This document shows positions 41,530-50,523 of a DNA stretch of 64,000 nt, one piece after another. The stretch is from NCBI RefSeq assembly GCF_017303055.1, contig NZ_JAEKJT010000004.1, positions 434,001 through 498,000 of the forward strand, read 5' to 3'. The DNA is from Halomonas litopenaei (GTDB lineage: Bacteria > Pseudomonadota > Gammaproteobacteria > Pseudomonadales > Halomonadaceae). A program made the position numbers and the translations under genes. Within the stretch, counting starts at the first letter, position 1; every line of letters starts with the position of its first letter. A model generated the notes under the pieces. The model worked only from the letters and a program-made list of their open reading frames with translations, did not search any database and was not told where the DNA came from.

Positions 41530-43380
41530 ATGCTCAATCGTTACCCTTTGTGGAAGTACCTGCTGATTCTAGTGGTGCTTCTCGTCGGCCTGGTCTACTC
41601 CCTTCCCAATCTGTTTCCTGAAGATCCCGCGGTACAGATCAGCAGTGATCGCGGCGACCTGAGCCTTTCCGAGTCTCAGCAGCGAAGCCTGGAGCAGGCG
41701 CTTGCCGACGCCGATATCGAGATCAAGCAGGTCGAGCAGGAGCCCAACAGCCTGCTGATTCGCCTGCGTGATGCCGAAGACCAGATTCCCGCCCGCGACC
41801 TGATCAGCCAAGAGCTCGGCGAAGATTTTGTGGTCGCCCTGAACCTGGCAGAGTCCACCCCGGATTGGCTCGCCTCGCTGGCAGCCTCCCCGATGACTCT
41901 GGGCCTCGACCTGCGAGGCGGCGTGCACTTCCTGCTCGAAGTCGACATGGATGCCGCGGTCAGCCAGCGGCTGGAAGTGAATGCCAGCGCGATGCGCGAA
42001 ACCCTGCGTGACGAGCGCATTCGCTATCGCAATACCGAGATCGACGGTCGCACCATTTCGCTGGACTTCATGAACGCCGAAGACCGCGATGCTGCCGAGA
42101 CCCTCATTCGTCAGGAATTCCCCAACCTGCAGTATCAGGATGTCGATCGCGAGCGCGGCGCCGCCCTGGCCATGACCCTGACCGATGCCGCCGTCGATGA
42201 AATCCAGGACTATGCGATCAATCAGAACCTGACCACGCTACGCAACCGCGTCAATGAGCTGGGCGTGGCGGAGCCCCTGGTCCAGCGCCAGGGCCCGGAT
42301 CGCATCGTGGTTGAGCTGCCTGGCGTCCAGGATACCGCCGCGGCCAAGCGCATCGTCGGCGCCACCGCCAACCTCGAGTTCCGTCTGGAGGCACGTACCG
42401 ACACCCCCTCCAACGAAACCGAGGCACTGCCCTTCCGCAACGAACCGGCCCGCAGTGCAGACCTGATGCGTGACGTCATCATCACCGGCGACAGCGTCTC
42501 CAGCGCCAGCCGTGGTTTTGATGAAAACGGTCGCCCCCAGGTCAATATCAACCTGGACGGCACCGGCGGCACACTGATGAACCGCGCCACTCGCACCAAT
42601 ATCGGGCGCAACATGGCGGTGGTGTTCATCGAGCACAAGACCCGCGACCGCACGGTGATGGAAGATGGCGAGCGGGTCACTGTCCGCGACCCGTACACCG
42701 AGCGCGGTATCATCAGCCTGGCCACCATCCAGAGTGCCCTGGGCAACAGCTTCCGCATCACCGGGCTGGACAGCCCCACGGAAGCCGGGGAACTGGCCCT
42801 GCTGCTGCGCTCCGGCTCGCTGGCCGCCCCGATCTACTTCGCCCAAGAACGCACCATCGGGCCGAGCCTGGGCGCCGACAACATCGAACGCGGCATGCTG
42901 TCGGTCCAGATCGGTCTGTTGCTGGTCGTGCTGTTCATGCTGATTCGCTACAAGGTGTTCGGCATCATTGCCAACGTCGCCCTGGCGCTCAACCTGACCA
43001 TGCTGGTGGCCGCCATGTCGATGCTCGGCGCCACTCTGACGCTACCGGGTATCGCCGGTATCGTGTTGACCCTGGGTATGGCCGTCGATGCCAACGTGCT
43101 GATCTTCGAACGTATTCGCGAGGAACTGCGTAACGGACTGTCGGTCCAGCAAGCCATCCACGCCGGCTACGAGCGCGCGTTCAGCTCCATCGTCGACGCC
43201 AACATCACGACGCTGCTGGTGGCACTGATCCTGTTCTCCATTGGCACCGGGCCGGTCAAGGGCTTTGCCGTGACCCTGTCACTCGGCATCCTGACCTCGA
43301 TGTTCACCGCACTGCTGGTCACCCGCGCCATGGTCAACCTGATCTACGGCGGCAAGGCGGTGAAGAAGCTATGGATCTAA
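41530..43380 (+). CDS. secD: Protein translocase subunit SecD
   Basis: A 616-residue membrane protein that, with SecF, uses the proton or sodium gradient to complete export of proteins released from SecYEG. The N-terminus MLNRYPLWKYLLILVVLLVG gives the first helix. The periplasmic P1 domain contains LGLDLRGGVHFLLEVDMD, and the C-terminal helices contain GIAGIVLTLGMAVDANVLIF. An in-frame upstream extension to 41428 was rejected because the family starts at MLNRYP. SecF follows 34 bases later. Confidence 0.97.
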   Translation: MLNRYPLWKYLLILVVLLVGLVYSLPNLFPEDPAVQISSDRGDLSLSESQQRSLEQALADADIEIKQVEQEPNSLLIRLRDAEDQIPARDLISQELGEDFVVALNLAESTPDWLASLAASPMTLGLDLRGGVHFLLEVDMDAAVSQRLEVNASAMRETLRDERIRYRNTEIDGRTISLDFMNAEDRDAAETLIRQEFPNLQYQDVDRERGAALAMTLTDAAVDEIQDYAINQNLTTLRNRVNELGVAEPLVQRQGPDRIVVELPGVQDTAAAKRIVGATANLEFRLEARTDTPSNETEALPFRNEPARSADLMRDVIITGDSVSSASRGFDENGRPQVNINLDGTGGTLMNRATRTNIGRNMAVVFIEHKTRDRTVMEDGERVTVRDPYTERGIISLATIQSALGNSFRITGLDSPTEAGELALLLRSGSLAAPIYFAQERTIGPSLGADNIERGMLSVQIGLLLVVLFMLIRYKVFGIIANVALALNLTMLVAAMSMLGATLTLPGIAGIVLTLGMAVDANVLIFERIREELRNGLSVQQAIHAGYERAFSSIVDANITTLLVALILFSIGTGPVKGFAVTLSLGILTSMFTALLVTRAMVNLIYGGKAVKKLWI

Positions 43381-43414
43381 GCCCATGTCCACTCGCACAC
43401 AACGGGGAGAGGGT

Positions 43415-44338
43415 ATGAATCGCCTCACCAACCTCCAACTCGACTTCATGGGTCAGCGCAAGATCGCCTTCAGCCTGTCGGCGATCCTGATCCTGGTGTC
43501 ACTGGTATCACTGGTGGTTCAGGGCCTTGCCCTGGGCCTCGACTTTACCGGCGGCACCCTGGTCGAAGTCCGCTATGCCAGCGCCCCGGCCCTGGACAGC
43601 GTGCGCGCAGCGCTGGAAGGCGCTGGTTTCAACGACGTCTCGGTGCAGACCTTCGGCGCCGCCAATGAAGTGCTGATCCGTCTGCAGCAGACCTTTGAAG
43701 CCAATGTGGGTGAGCAGGTCGTTGGCCTGCTCGCCCAGGGCGGTACCCAGGTGGATCTGGTGCGCGCGGAATTTGTCGGCGCCCAGGTGGGCGACCAGCT
43801 GCGTGACCAGAGCGGCCTTGGCATGCTCGTCGCTCTTGGCGTGGTCATGCTCTATGTGGCCTTTCGCTTCCAGTACAAGTTCGCGATCGGCGCACTGCTG
43901 GCCCTGGTCCACGATGTCATCATCGTGATTGGCGCCTTCTCGCTGTTCCAGCTGGAATTTGACCTGACCGTACTGGCCGCCGTGCTGGCCGTCATCGGCT
44001 ACTCGCTGAACGACACCATCGTGGTCTACGACCGCATTCGCGAAAACATTCGCAAATCGCGGATCGACGACATGCCGGCGATCTTCAACGAAGCCATCAA
44101 CCAGACCCTGGCGCGCACCCTGGCCACGTCCGGCACGACCCTGCTGGTGCTGATTGCTCTGGCCTGGCTGGGCGGCGACATGATCCACAACTTCTCCGTT
44201 GCCCTGCTGATCGGCATCGGTGTCGGTACCTTCTCATCGATCTACGTGGCAGCAGCGCTGTTGCTCAAGCTGAAGCTCCAGCGTCGCGATCTGATCCCCG
44301 AGAAGAAAGAAGACGCCGAGGAAGAGCAGCTGCCCTGA
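43415..44338 (+). CDS. secF: Protein translocase subunit SecF
   Basis: A 307-residue partner of SecD with six membrane helices. LGLDFTGGTLVEVRY is the SecF signature after helix 1; VIGYSLNDTIVVYDRIREN and GTTLLVLIALAWLGGDMIHNF are conserved. The start at 43415 (MNRLTNLQLDFMGQ) has GGAG five bases upstream; the frame begins ten codons earlier but with no SD. A tandem 13-bp repeat and a strong terminator follow. Confidence 0.96.
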   Translation: MNRLTNLQLDFMGQRKIAFSLSAILILVSLVSLVVQGLALGLDFTGGTLVEVRYASAPALDSVRAALEGAGFNDVSVQTFGAANEVLIRLQQTFEANVGEQVVGLLAQGGTQVDLVRAEFVGAQVGDQLRDQSGLGMLVALGVVMLYVAFRFQYKFAIGALLALVHDVIIVIGAFSLFQLEFDLTVLAAVLAVIGYSLNDTIVVYDRIRENIRKSRIDDMPAIFNEAINQTLARTLATSGTTLLVLIALAWLGGDMIHNFSVALLIGIGVGTFSSIYVAAALLLKLKLQRRDLIPEKKEDAEEEQLP

Positions 44339-44383
44339 CAGTGGCTTCCTGGCAGCCTCTTTCAGGCAACTGTGCCAGGCAGC

Positions 44384-44422
44384 TCTTTCACGCAGTTCTT
44401 TCACGCAGTTCTTTCACGCAGT
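44384..44422. repeat. Three perfect tandem 13-bp units
   Basis: TCTTTCACGCAGT is repeated exactly three times head to tail between the secF stop and its terminator. It is the only fully uniform array of this class in the window, so it is probably the most recent. Confidence 0.9.
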
Positions 44423-44430
44423 TCTGGCTG

Positions 44431-44460
44431 GCCCCGCCGTGTTTCACGGCGGGGCTTTTT
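44431..44460 (+). terminator. Terminator of the queA-tgt-yajC-secDF unit
   Basis: A perfect 11-bp stem (GCCCCGCCGTG with CACGGCGGGGC), a TTT loop and five T residues. A textbook intrinsic terminator 92 bases after secF. Confidence 0.93.
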
Positions 44461-44598
44461 CATGTCTGCGGTGTTTCCGCAACAGCTCCCCTACAGGGCT
44501 GCGATACGTCAGGAAACATGAAAATATGCGGTATCGCTTGCCCTGCAGACGACCACCTTTCATGCTTAGCCCCTACCCTTTCGCCTTGATGAGGCCGC

Positions 44599-45648
44599 AT
44601 GTTCCTGCTGATCGCCTTTGCCGTACTCTCCATTGGTGCGTCCTTCCTGTGCTCCGTGCTGGAGGCAGCACTGCTGTCACTGACACCGAGCTACATTGCA
44701 CGGGTGCAGGAAACCAATGAACGGCTGCACCTGAAGCTGAATGCCCTGAAGCGCGACATTGACCGCCCCTTGGCTGCCATCCTGACCCTCAACACCATCG
44801 CTCACACCGTCGGCGCTACCGGCGTCGGCGCTCAGGTGACCGTGGTCTTCGGTGAAGCCTGGCTGGGTATCGCCTCGGCCCTGATGACGCTGGCCATCCT
44901 GATCCTCTCGGAAATTATTCCGAAGACGATTGGCGCCAACTACTGGCGCCAGCTGTCCCCCTGGCTGCCTCCTATCCTCAACACCATGATCCTGGTGCTG
45001 AAGCCCTTCATCTGGCTATCCGAGCAGATAACCCAACGCATTGGCGGCAACGCTGCCGATACCGATATGCGCGGTGAAATCAAGGCGCTGGCCCGCATCG
45101 GCCTGGATGAAAAGGCCCTGGATCCGGATGAAACTCGCACCATCACCAACATCCTTAACCTGCACGAAATTGCGGTCAGCAAGGTCATGACGCCACGCAC
45201 CGTGTGCGTGACGGTTCGTCCAGGGCTTACCGTGGCGGAGTTCGAGGAAGAGCTGGTGCGCTCTCCCTTCACTCGCTTCCCGGTGATGGATGGCGGCGAA
45301 CAGGCCATCGGCTATGTGCACAAGGCTGACGCCTACCGCGCAGACGAAGACCACAGCATGAAGGACATCATGCAGGATGCCCCTTCGGTACAGGCAGATG
45401 ACAGTGTCGAAACCGTCTTCACGATGATGCTGAAAGACCGTCAGCACCTGGCGGTGGTCTACGATGACCATGGTACCTGGGTGGGACTGATCACCATGGA
45501 AGACGTGCTGGAGACAGTGCTTGGACAGGATATCGTCGATGAAACCGATGATGTCACCAACATGCGCAAGTACGCCAAGCAGCGCTGGACCCAACGTCGT
45601 CAGGCGGACTCTGAGAGACACCGGCAGGTCGACCCCAACCCCTCCTGA
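44599..45648 (+). CDS. CNNM/DUF21 membrane protein with CBS domain pair
   Basis: A 349-residue protein: an N-terminal DUF21 (CNNM) transmembrane domain (SFLCSVLEAALLSLTPSYIA, ILILSEIIPKTIGANYWRQL) and a cytoplasmic CBS pair (VSKVMTPRTVCVTVRPGLTV; DRQHLAVVYDDHGTWVGLIT). Homologues are linked to Mg2+/Co2+ export or cation homeostasis. The C-terminal CorC/HlyC domain of larger members is missing; the chain ends in a short basic tail. Confidence 0.9.
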   Translation: MFLLIAFAVLSIGASFLCSVLEAALLSLTPSYIARVQETNERLHLKLNALKRDIDRPLAAILTLNTIAHTVGATGVGAQVTVVFGEAWLGIASALMTLAILILSEIIPKTIGANYWRQLSPWLPPILNTMILVLKPFIWLSEQITQRIGGNAADTDMRGEIKALARIGLDEKALDPDETRTITNILNLHEIAVSKVMTPRTVCVTVRPGLTVAEFEEELVRSPFTRFPVMDGGEQAIGYVHKADAYRADEDHSMKDIMQDAPSVQADDSVETVFTMMLKDRQHLAVVYDDHGTWVGLITMEDVLETVLGQDIVDETDDVTNMRKYAKQRWTQRRQADSERHRQVDPNPS

Positions 45649-45735
45649 TGCCACCAGGGGTGTTCATCGTTGCGCAACATGCCGTGCCATCGATGCCACC
45701 CCACTTCGGGCACTATTTGCGATAACATCTCCATT

Positions 45736-45754
45736 GAAAATGATTATCAATGGA
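45736..45754 (+). promoter_or_regulatory. Fur box
   Basis: GAAAATGATTATCAATGGA matches 14 of 19 positions of the classical Fur box GATAATGATTATCATTATC, with an unbroken core AATGATTATCA. It ends within the SD (TGGAG) of the next gene, so Fe-Fur would block transcription there. Confidence 0.85.
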
Positions 45755-45760
45755 GATCTC

Positions 45761-46606
45761 ATGTACAAGCCCCTCGCCATCGCCGCCCTGCTCAGCGTGA
45801 CTGCCCAAGCCTGGGCGCACGACGCCCCGGAACGGGTCGCCGCGCTGGACTACGCTACTCTCGATATTCTCGACAACCTCGACCAGGACGAGCACATCGC
45901 CGGTGTCGCACAGTCGACCCTGCCTGAACACCTGTCTGCCTTTGCCAGTGAGGAATATGCCGACGTCGGGACCCTCAAGGAGGCCGACATGGCAGCCCTT
46001 GGCGCCATTGAGCCGGACGAGATTCTGATCAGCGGCCGCCTGGAAGCACAGCGCGATGCCCTTGAGGAAATCGCTCCGGTCTACAGCTCGGCCAATGCCG
46101 GCGACACCACCTGGGACCAGCTGGAAACTCGCGTCGACCAACTGGCGGAACGTTTTCATATCCGTGATGAGGGCGACCAGGCGCTGGAGGATCTGCGCCA
46201 CTTCCTGGATCAGCGCCTGGCCACTATCGACGGCTCCCCCAGCGTGCTGGTATTGACCCATAACGACGGCCACTTCTCAGCGCAGAACAATGCCATCGTG
46301 CACGACCTCATGGGACTTGCTGCTCCCAGCCTGCCAGACGATGTCACCCCGGTCACTCGCGGTGAGCGCACCTTTCTGCCCATGACACCGGCCCAGATAC
46401 AGGCCACTGGCGCCGACCTGGTATGGATCGTGGATCGCAGCGCCGCCATTGGGGAAGCGGGCCTCGACCTCGCCACGCTGCAGCAGGACATCGGCGCTGA
46501 CACGCCTCTGGCAGTGGGCTCACCGCGACTGTGGTACCTCGCCGGCCAAGGCCTGGCCAGCACTCGCCTGCAAGTCGAGGAAGTGATGACTGCCCTGGCG
46601 CGCTGA
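45761..46606 (+). CDS. Siderophore ABC transporter periplasmic binding protein (FatB/CeuE/YclQ-like)
   Basis: A 281-residue exported protein. The signal peptide MYKPLAIAALLSVTAQAWA is followed by a substrate-binding fold (ERVAALDYATLDILDNLDQ, PDEILISGRLEAQRDAL, PSVLVLTHNDGHFSAQNN) of the class that binds ferric siderophores. There is no lipobox, so it is a soluble periplasmic protein. No permease or ATPase gene is adjacent, so its partners must be elsewhere. A Fur box overlaps the leader. The start at 45761 has GGAG five bases upstream; a longer frame inside the previous gene was rejected. Confidence 0.85.
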   Translation: MYKPLAIAALLSVTAQAWAHDAPERVAALDYATLDILDNLDQDEHIAGVAQSTLPEHLSAFASEEYADVGTLKEADMAALGAIEPDEILISGRLEAQRDALEEIAPVYSSANAGDTTWDQLETRVDQLAERFHIRDEGDQALEDLRHFLDQRLATIDGSPSVLVLTHNDGHFSAQNNAIVHDLMGLAAPSLPDDVTPVTRGERTFLPMTPAQIQATGADLVWIVDRSAAIGEAGLDLATLQQDIGADTPLAVGSPRLWYLAGQGLASTRLQVEEVMTALAR

Positions 46607-46693
46607 TCCTCCGCGGCGGGTTCGTCACCCCCGGTGATCTTCGCCTTATCGGCTTCACGTCACTGACATATCGGCAACCCGCCCTATAACGAC

Positions 46694-46724
46694 AATGCCC
46701 CCGCAGCATGGCTGCGGGGGCATT
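46694..46724. terminator. Bidirectional hairpin between convergent genes
   Basis: A perfect 14-bp stem (AATGCCCCCGCAGC with GCTGCGGGGGCATT) with a 3-base loop between the siderophore-binding gene (plus) and the suhB-like gene (minus). T-runs are short on both sides. Confidence 0.7.
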
Positions 46725-46792
46725 GCGTTACAGGCCCTGAGGCAGAGACGTCAAACGCCGTTGGCGCTGACTCTTACTGCCGTCCAGACGAC

Positions 46793-47617
46793 TCAGTCTT
46801 GATCTTCCAAGCTCGGCGCCGTCTGCACATGGGGGGCCAGCTGCTTGATCAGCGCCTTGAACAGGCGAGGATTGGCGGCCATCAGTGCGCCTTCCACCGC
46901 TACCGAAGGCTTACCGTCAGGGGTTCCGATCAGCGCACCAGACTCCTTGAGCAACAGCGAGCCGATATCGAGATCCTGCTCTTCAACGCCAAGCACAAAG
47001 GCTGCGTCTGCGCGACCAGCCGCCAGCCGGGCCATGTCCAGAAGGCCACAGGCGCTGGACTGAAGCTGCTCAGCCTGCGGGCCAAGCTGCTGTACCAGAG
47101 TCAGGTAGGTCGGCAGGAAACGCGACCGCAGGTAGGTGTCCGGAAGACTCAGGGACAGACGTGCACCACCGGCTCCCTTGATCTTGGAGACACGCAGGCG
47201 CTTGCCGTTCAGCTGGGCGCCACGCCCACGGCTTGCCAGGTACTCATCATCGCTGAACGGACAGATCACCACCGCATGCTCCGCTCGGCCCTTGATCAGG
47301 CAGACCACGGACAGCGCAAACTCGGGAGAAGCGACGCTCAGGTTGGAATACCCGTGGAAAGGCTCGATGCGCCACAGTACATCAGCGCCTTCGCCCTCAC
47401 CCGCGCGATGCGGAGTGTAGCGACCCACCACGCCGTGCTGCGGGTAGCCGCGGGTCAGCTGACGAGTGATCAGGGATTCGGCGTTGCGTGCCGTGTCCTC
47501 GAGCAAGCGATCGAGGTTGTGCTCTTCGTGGGCATTCTCGATACGTTCGCGAATGCGCAAAAACTGTTCGCCGGCGCTGCGGGCAGCGCGCAGGGCGTAC
47601 TGGACCATCGGATGCAT
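46793..47617 (-). CDS. suhB: SuhB-position inositol monophosphatase family protein, active site degenerate
   Basis: A 274-residue member of the inositol monophosphatase family. N-terminus MHPMVQYALRAARSAGEQF, GRGAQLNGKRLRVSKIKGA and the genomic place next to trmJ identify it as the SuhB orthologue. However, the metal-binding WVIDPLDGTTN motif reads WRIEPFHGYSN (residues 83-92), and the EE pair that normally follows the first strand is RY (66-67); only the late Asp (EQDLDIG, 215) remains. Phosphatase activity is therefore unlikely. In E. coli SuhB also acts as a Nus factor in rRNA antitermination without needing catalysis, and that role may be what is kept here. Confidence 0.85.
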   Translation of the reverse strand: MHPMVQYALRAARSAGEQFLRIRERIENAHEEHNLDRLLEDTARNAESLITRQLTRGYPQHGVVGRYTPHRAGEGEGADVLWRIEPFHGYSNLSVASPEFALSVVCLIKGRAEHAVVICPFSDDEYLASRGRGAQLNGKRLRVSKIKGAGGARLSLSLPDTYLRSRFLPTYLTLVQQLGPQAEQLQSSACGLLDMARLAAGRADAAFVLGVEEQDLDIGSLLLKESGALIGTPDGKPSVAVEGALMAANPRLFKALIKQLAPHVQTAPSLEDQD

Positions 47618-47866
47618 GATCAGGCCTTGGGAGTCGGTGGTGTTAAAGAACGGAGTCGACGAAGGGAACGGACTCGGCGCGAATCCTAGCAGAAGGCACG
47701 CATGAATGCCACGGACTTTGCCGTGTCTAGCATGCTAAACTGGTCGACCGGCTGGTCTCCAGCGGCACGTCGGCAGCGTCAACGTGCACCCTCGATGGCT
47801 TGCTCGACCAGTACACCGCACCCGCCCACTCTCGAACCCACTCGCCGCGTCGCAACAGGATCTTTC

Positions 47867-48751
47867 ATGCTCGAGCGTATTCGCATCGTTCTCATCGGCA
47901 CCAGCCATCCCGGCAATATTGGCGCTACCGCCCGCGCCATGCACAACATGGGGCTGGCCGATCTGGCCTTGGTAGCTCCTCGCTGCGAGGTCATCACCGC
48001 CGACAGTGTGTCTCGGGCATCCGGCGCTGACCGTCTGATCCAACAGGCCCAGGTGGTCGATACCATCGAACAGGCGGTGGCAGATTGCAGCCTGGTGGTT
48101 GGCGCCAGCGCTCGTTCACGCACCTTGCCCTGGCCGATGATCACGCCTCGGGAGCTTGGCGAGCGCCTGCCGACAGAGCTCGCCAGCGGCGACGCCCGCG
48201 TGGCACTGGTGTTCGGCCGTGAGGACAGCGGCCTATCCAATGCTGAGCTACAGCGTTGCCATGCCCACGTGCATATCCCGACCAATCCCGATTTCAGCTC
48301 GCTCAACCTTGCGGCGGCCGTTCAGGTACTGGCCTACGAGTGCCGGCTCAGCTGGCTGGCCCAGGACGCTACCCCCGCACAGCCCGACGAGGACCTTCAG
48401 CCCCTCGCCACCCACGACGAGCTGGAGCACTACTTCGCGCACCTCGAGCGCACCCTGATTGCCATCGGCTTCCACGATCCAGCCAAGCCAAGACAGCTGA
48501 TGGCTCGACTGCGTCGCGTCACCCTGCGTTCGCGCCCAGAGCGTATGGAGCTCAATATCCTGCGGGGCATTCTTAGTGCCACCGAGAAAGCCGCAGGAGC
48601 GCCGGCGCTAGGCGGTAGAATGACGATGAGTGAGGCAGACAGAGCGACGACTGAAACGGCTGCACGTCATGCAGATATGGTAGCGGACGCCAGCACTGAC
48701 CAGGACACCCAAGAGGCCGGACCAGAGGATCACCAGACGCCCTCCCGTTAA
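47867..48751 (+). CDS. trmJ: tRNA (cytidine/uridine-32-2'-O)-methyltransferase TrmJ
   Basis: SPOUT-class methyltransferase that 2'-O-methylates position 32 of tRNA. 294 residues from the ATG at 47867 (MLERIRIVLIGTSHPGNIGA), which has AGGA six bases upstream. The knot-forming motifs ALVFGREDSGLSNAEL and IPTNPDFSSLNLAAAVQVL are intact. The last 40 residues form an acidic, Thr/Ala-rich tail not present in E. coli. It is divergent from suhB, an arrangement also found in E. coli. Confidence 0.94.
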   Translation: MLERIRIVLIGTSHPGNIGATARAMHNMGLADLALVAPRCEVITADSVSRASGADRLIQQAQVVDTIEQAVADCSLVVGASARSRTLPWPMITPRELGERLPTELASGDARVALVFGREDSGLSNAELQRCHAHVHIPTNPDFSSLNLAAAVQVLAYECRLSWLAQDATPAQPDEDLQPLATHDELEHYFAHLERTLIAIGFHDPAKPRQLMARLRRVTLRSRPERMELNILRGILSATEKAAGAPALGGRMTMSEADRATTETAARHADMVADASTDQDTQEAGPEDHQTPSR

Positions 48752-48859
48752 CCCCGGGTACGCCTCTGCCACAGCCAGGCACCCAGCTGCGTTGCCTGGG
48801 CTTGAATGGCGTCACGTCTGTCCCCACTATGACCTTCTTAGCCGACCAAGGACCGCCGC

Positions 48860-49822
48860 ATGTTTCAACGCCTACGCGAAGATATCAACAGCGTATTTGC
48901 CAGGGATCCGGCGGCGCGCAACTTTCTTGAGGTCCTGACCAACTACCCTGGACTTCATGCGCTGCTGCTCCACCGTATCTCCCACGCACTATGGAAGCGC
49001 AACCTGAAGTGGATCGCGCGTACGCTGTCGACGCTAGGACGCTGGTTCACAGGCATCGAGATTCATCCCGGTGCCACCATCGGTCGTCGCTTTTTCATCG
49101 ACCATGGCATGGGCGTGGTGATCGGCGAAACCACGGTGGTGGGCGATGATGTCACGCTGTATCAGGGGGTCACCCTGGGTGGCACCAGCTGGAACAAGGG
49201 TAAGCGCCACCCGACGCTGGAGGATGGCGTCATCGTCGGGGCGGGGGCCAAGATTCTCGGACCCTTCACCGTCGGGGCCGGTGCCAAGGTGGGCTCCAAC
49301 GCGGTCGTGACCAAGGCCGTCCCCGCAGGGGCCACGGTGGTCGGTATCCCCGGCAAGATCGTTCAGCGTGCCGACCCGGACAGCGACCCTGCACTGGAGG
49401 TCGACCCCGCTCGGCGCGAGGCGATGTGCCAGAAGTTTGGCTTTGATGCCTACGGCATGAGCCAGGACATGCCGGACCCCGTGGCCAAGTCGATGCAAGC
49501 CATGCTCGACCACATGCACGCGGTGGATGAGCGTATCGGCAACATGTGCCAGACGCTACGTCGCCTCGACCACAGCTATCGTGCTGGGCAGATGCCTGGC
49601 ATCAAGGACGAGGACTTCGCCGGGATTCTGGAGGACGTCGACAAGGCCTGCGAGCCGGTGGTCGGCAGCCGCCACAATGCCACTCCCCCGCGCGATACCG
49701 CTGCAGACGATTCCGGCAGCCCAGACTCCGATGAACACTCTGCTGGCAGTCAGCTGTCGACGACCGCCCGCGATGACGCCAGCGCTCACCGTGAGAGCTC
49801 CCGCCACCGGCAGGAAGGTTGA
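48860..49822 (+). CDS. cysE: Serine O-acetyltransferase CysE
   Basis: Makes O-acetylserine from serine and acetyl-CoA, the committed step of cysteine synthesis. It is of the short N-terminal type ([20 protein letters not shown]). The left-handed beta-helix repeats [20 protein letters not shown] and [20 protein letters not shown] carry the catalytic His. At 320 residues it is longer than usual: after about residue 190 come a helical segment and a Ser/Asp/His-rich tail of about 45 residues, typical of halophile extensions. It precedes the isc genes, linking cysteine supply to sulphur mobilisation. Confidence 0.95.
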   Translation: MFQRLREDINSVFARDPAARNFLEVLTNYPGLHALLLHRISHALWKRNLKWIARTLSTLGRWFTGIEIHPGATIGRRFFIDHGMGVVIGETTVVGDDVTLYQGVTLGGTSWNKGKRHPTLEDGVIVGAGAKILGPFTVGAGAKVGSNAVVTKAVPAGATVVGIPGKIVQRADPDSDPALEVDPARREAMCQKFGFDAYGMSQDMPDPVAKSMQAMLDHMHAVDERIGNMCQTLRRLDHSYRAGQMPGIKDEDFAGILEDVDKACEPVVGSRHNATPPRDTAADDSGSPDSDEHSAGSQLSTTARDDASAHRESSRHRQEG

Positions 49823-49891
49823 TGTACCGCAACAGCCAAACGTTCGAGCGTTGGCACACTGGCCCGGACACGCAAGCGCAGCACGCGCCAA

Positions 49892-49925
49892 ATAGTTGAC
49901 CGTGATGGTCGGTCTTTCTCATAAT
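49892..49925 (+). promoter_or_regulatory. iscR promoter with an IscR type 1 site
   Basis: The segment 49892-49916 reads ATAGTTGAC, seven further bases, then GTCGGTCTT; it matches both half-sites of the IscR type 1 consensus (ATASYYGAC ... GTCRRSTAT) in large part. It overlaps a -35-like TTGACC (49895-49900), and CATAAT (49920-49925) can serve as -10 with long spacing. Autorepression by [2Fe-2S]-IscR is expected. Confidence 0.7.
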
Positions 49926-50009
49926 GACGGATTGCCAGTGGCGTCACCCTCAGTGGTGGCGCCATAACGTCAAGATTGCCGGCACCACTTGGCATCGAGG
50001 GTCCACCCC

Positions 50010-50480
50010 ATGCGCCTGACCACCAAGGGACGCTACGCCGTCACCGCCATGCTCGACATGGCCGTCAATGCCGAACGAGGCCCCATTTGCCTCGCCGACA
50101 TCGCCCAGCGTCAACAAATATCACTGTCCTACCTTGAGCAGCTCTTCGCGCGACTGCGGCGCGCCGGGCTGGTGGAGAGTGTGCGTGGCCCGGGGGGCGG
50201 TTACCTGCTGGCAGCGCCAGCTGAGGCGATTACGGTGGCCCGAGTGATCGACGCCGTCAAGGAGTCCGTGGACACCACTCGCTGTGGCGGCCTGTCGGAT
50301 TGCCAGAAGGGCGATACGTGCCTGACCCATCACCTGTGGTTCGAACTGTCCGAGCAGATCCAGACGTTTCTCGACGGCGTGACGCTCGGGGAACTGGCCC
50401 AACGCCAGGAAGTGGCAGAAATCGCCGGTCGCCAACGCCGCCGCCAGCACAGCGACAGCATTGTGACGTCAGCCCCCTAA
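50010..50480 (+). CDS. iscR: Fe-S cluster regulator IscR
   Basis: Rrf2-family regulator of 156 residues that senses the Fe-S state of the cell by binding a [2Fe-2S] cluster. Winged-helix N-terminus [19 protein letters not shown]; cluster ligands Cys92, Cys98, Cys104 and His107 are at the same positions as in E. coli. A type 1 IscR site lies in its own promoter. The start at 50010 is the family start; GAGG lies nine bases upstream. Confidence 0.97.
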   Translation: MRLTTKGRYAVTAMLDMAVNAERGPICLADIAQRQQISLSYLEQLFARLRRAGLVESVRGPGGGYLLAAPAEAITVARVIDAVKESVDTTRCGGLSDCQKGDTCLTHHLWFELSEQIQTFLDGVTLGELAQRQEVAEIAGRQRRRQHSDSIVTSAP

Positions 50481-50523
50481 ACTAGACTGTCGCCCTCGAC
50501 GCTCGCCAACGATGACATTGCCC

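Noticed and set aside
45521..45760. N-terminal extension of the siderophore-binding protein
   Set aside because: It would overlap the CNNM gene, run through the Fur box and bury the signal peptide; the ATG at 45761 has a proper SD.
47702..47866. N-terminal extension of TrmJ
   Set aside because: Low-complexity sequence without SD; the family starts at MLERIRIVLIG.
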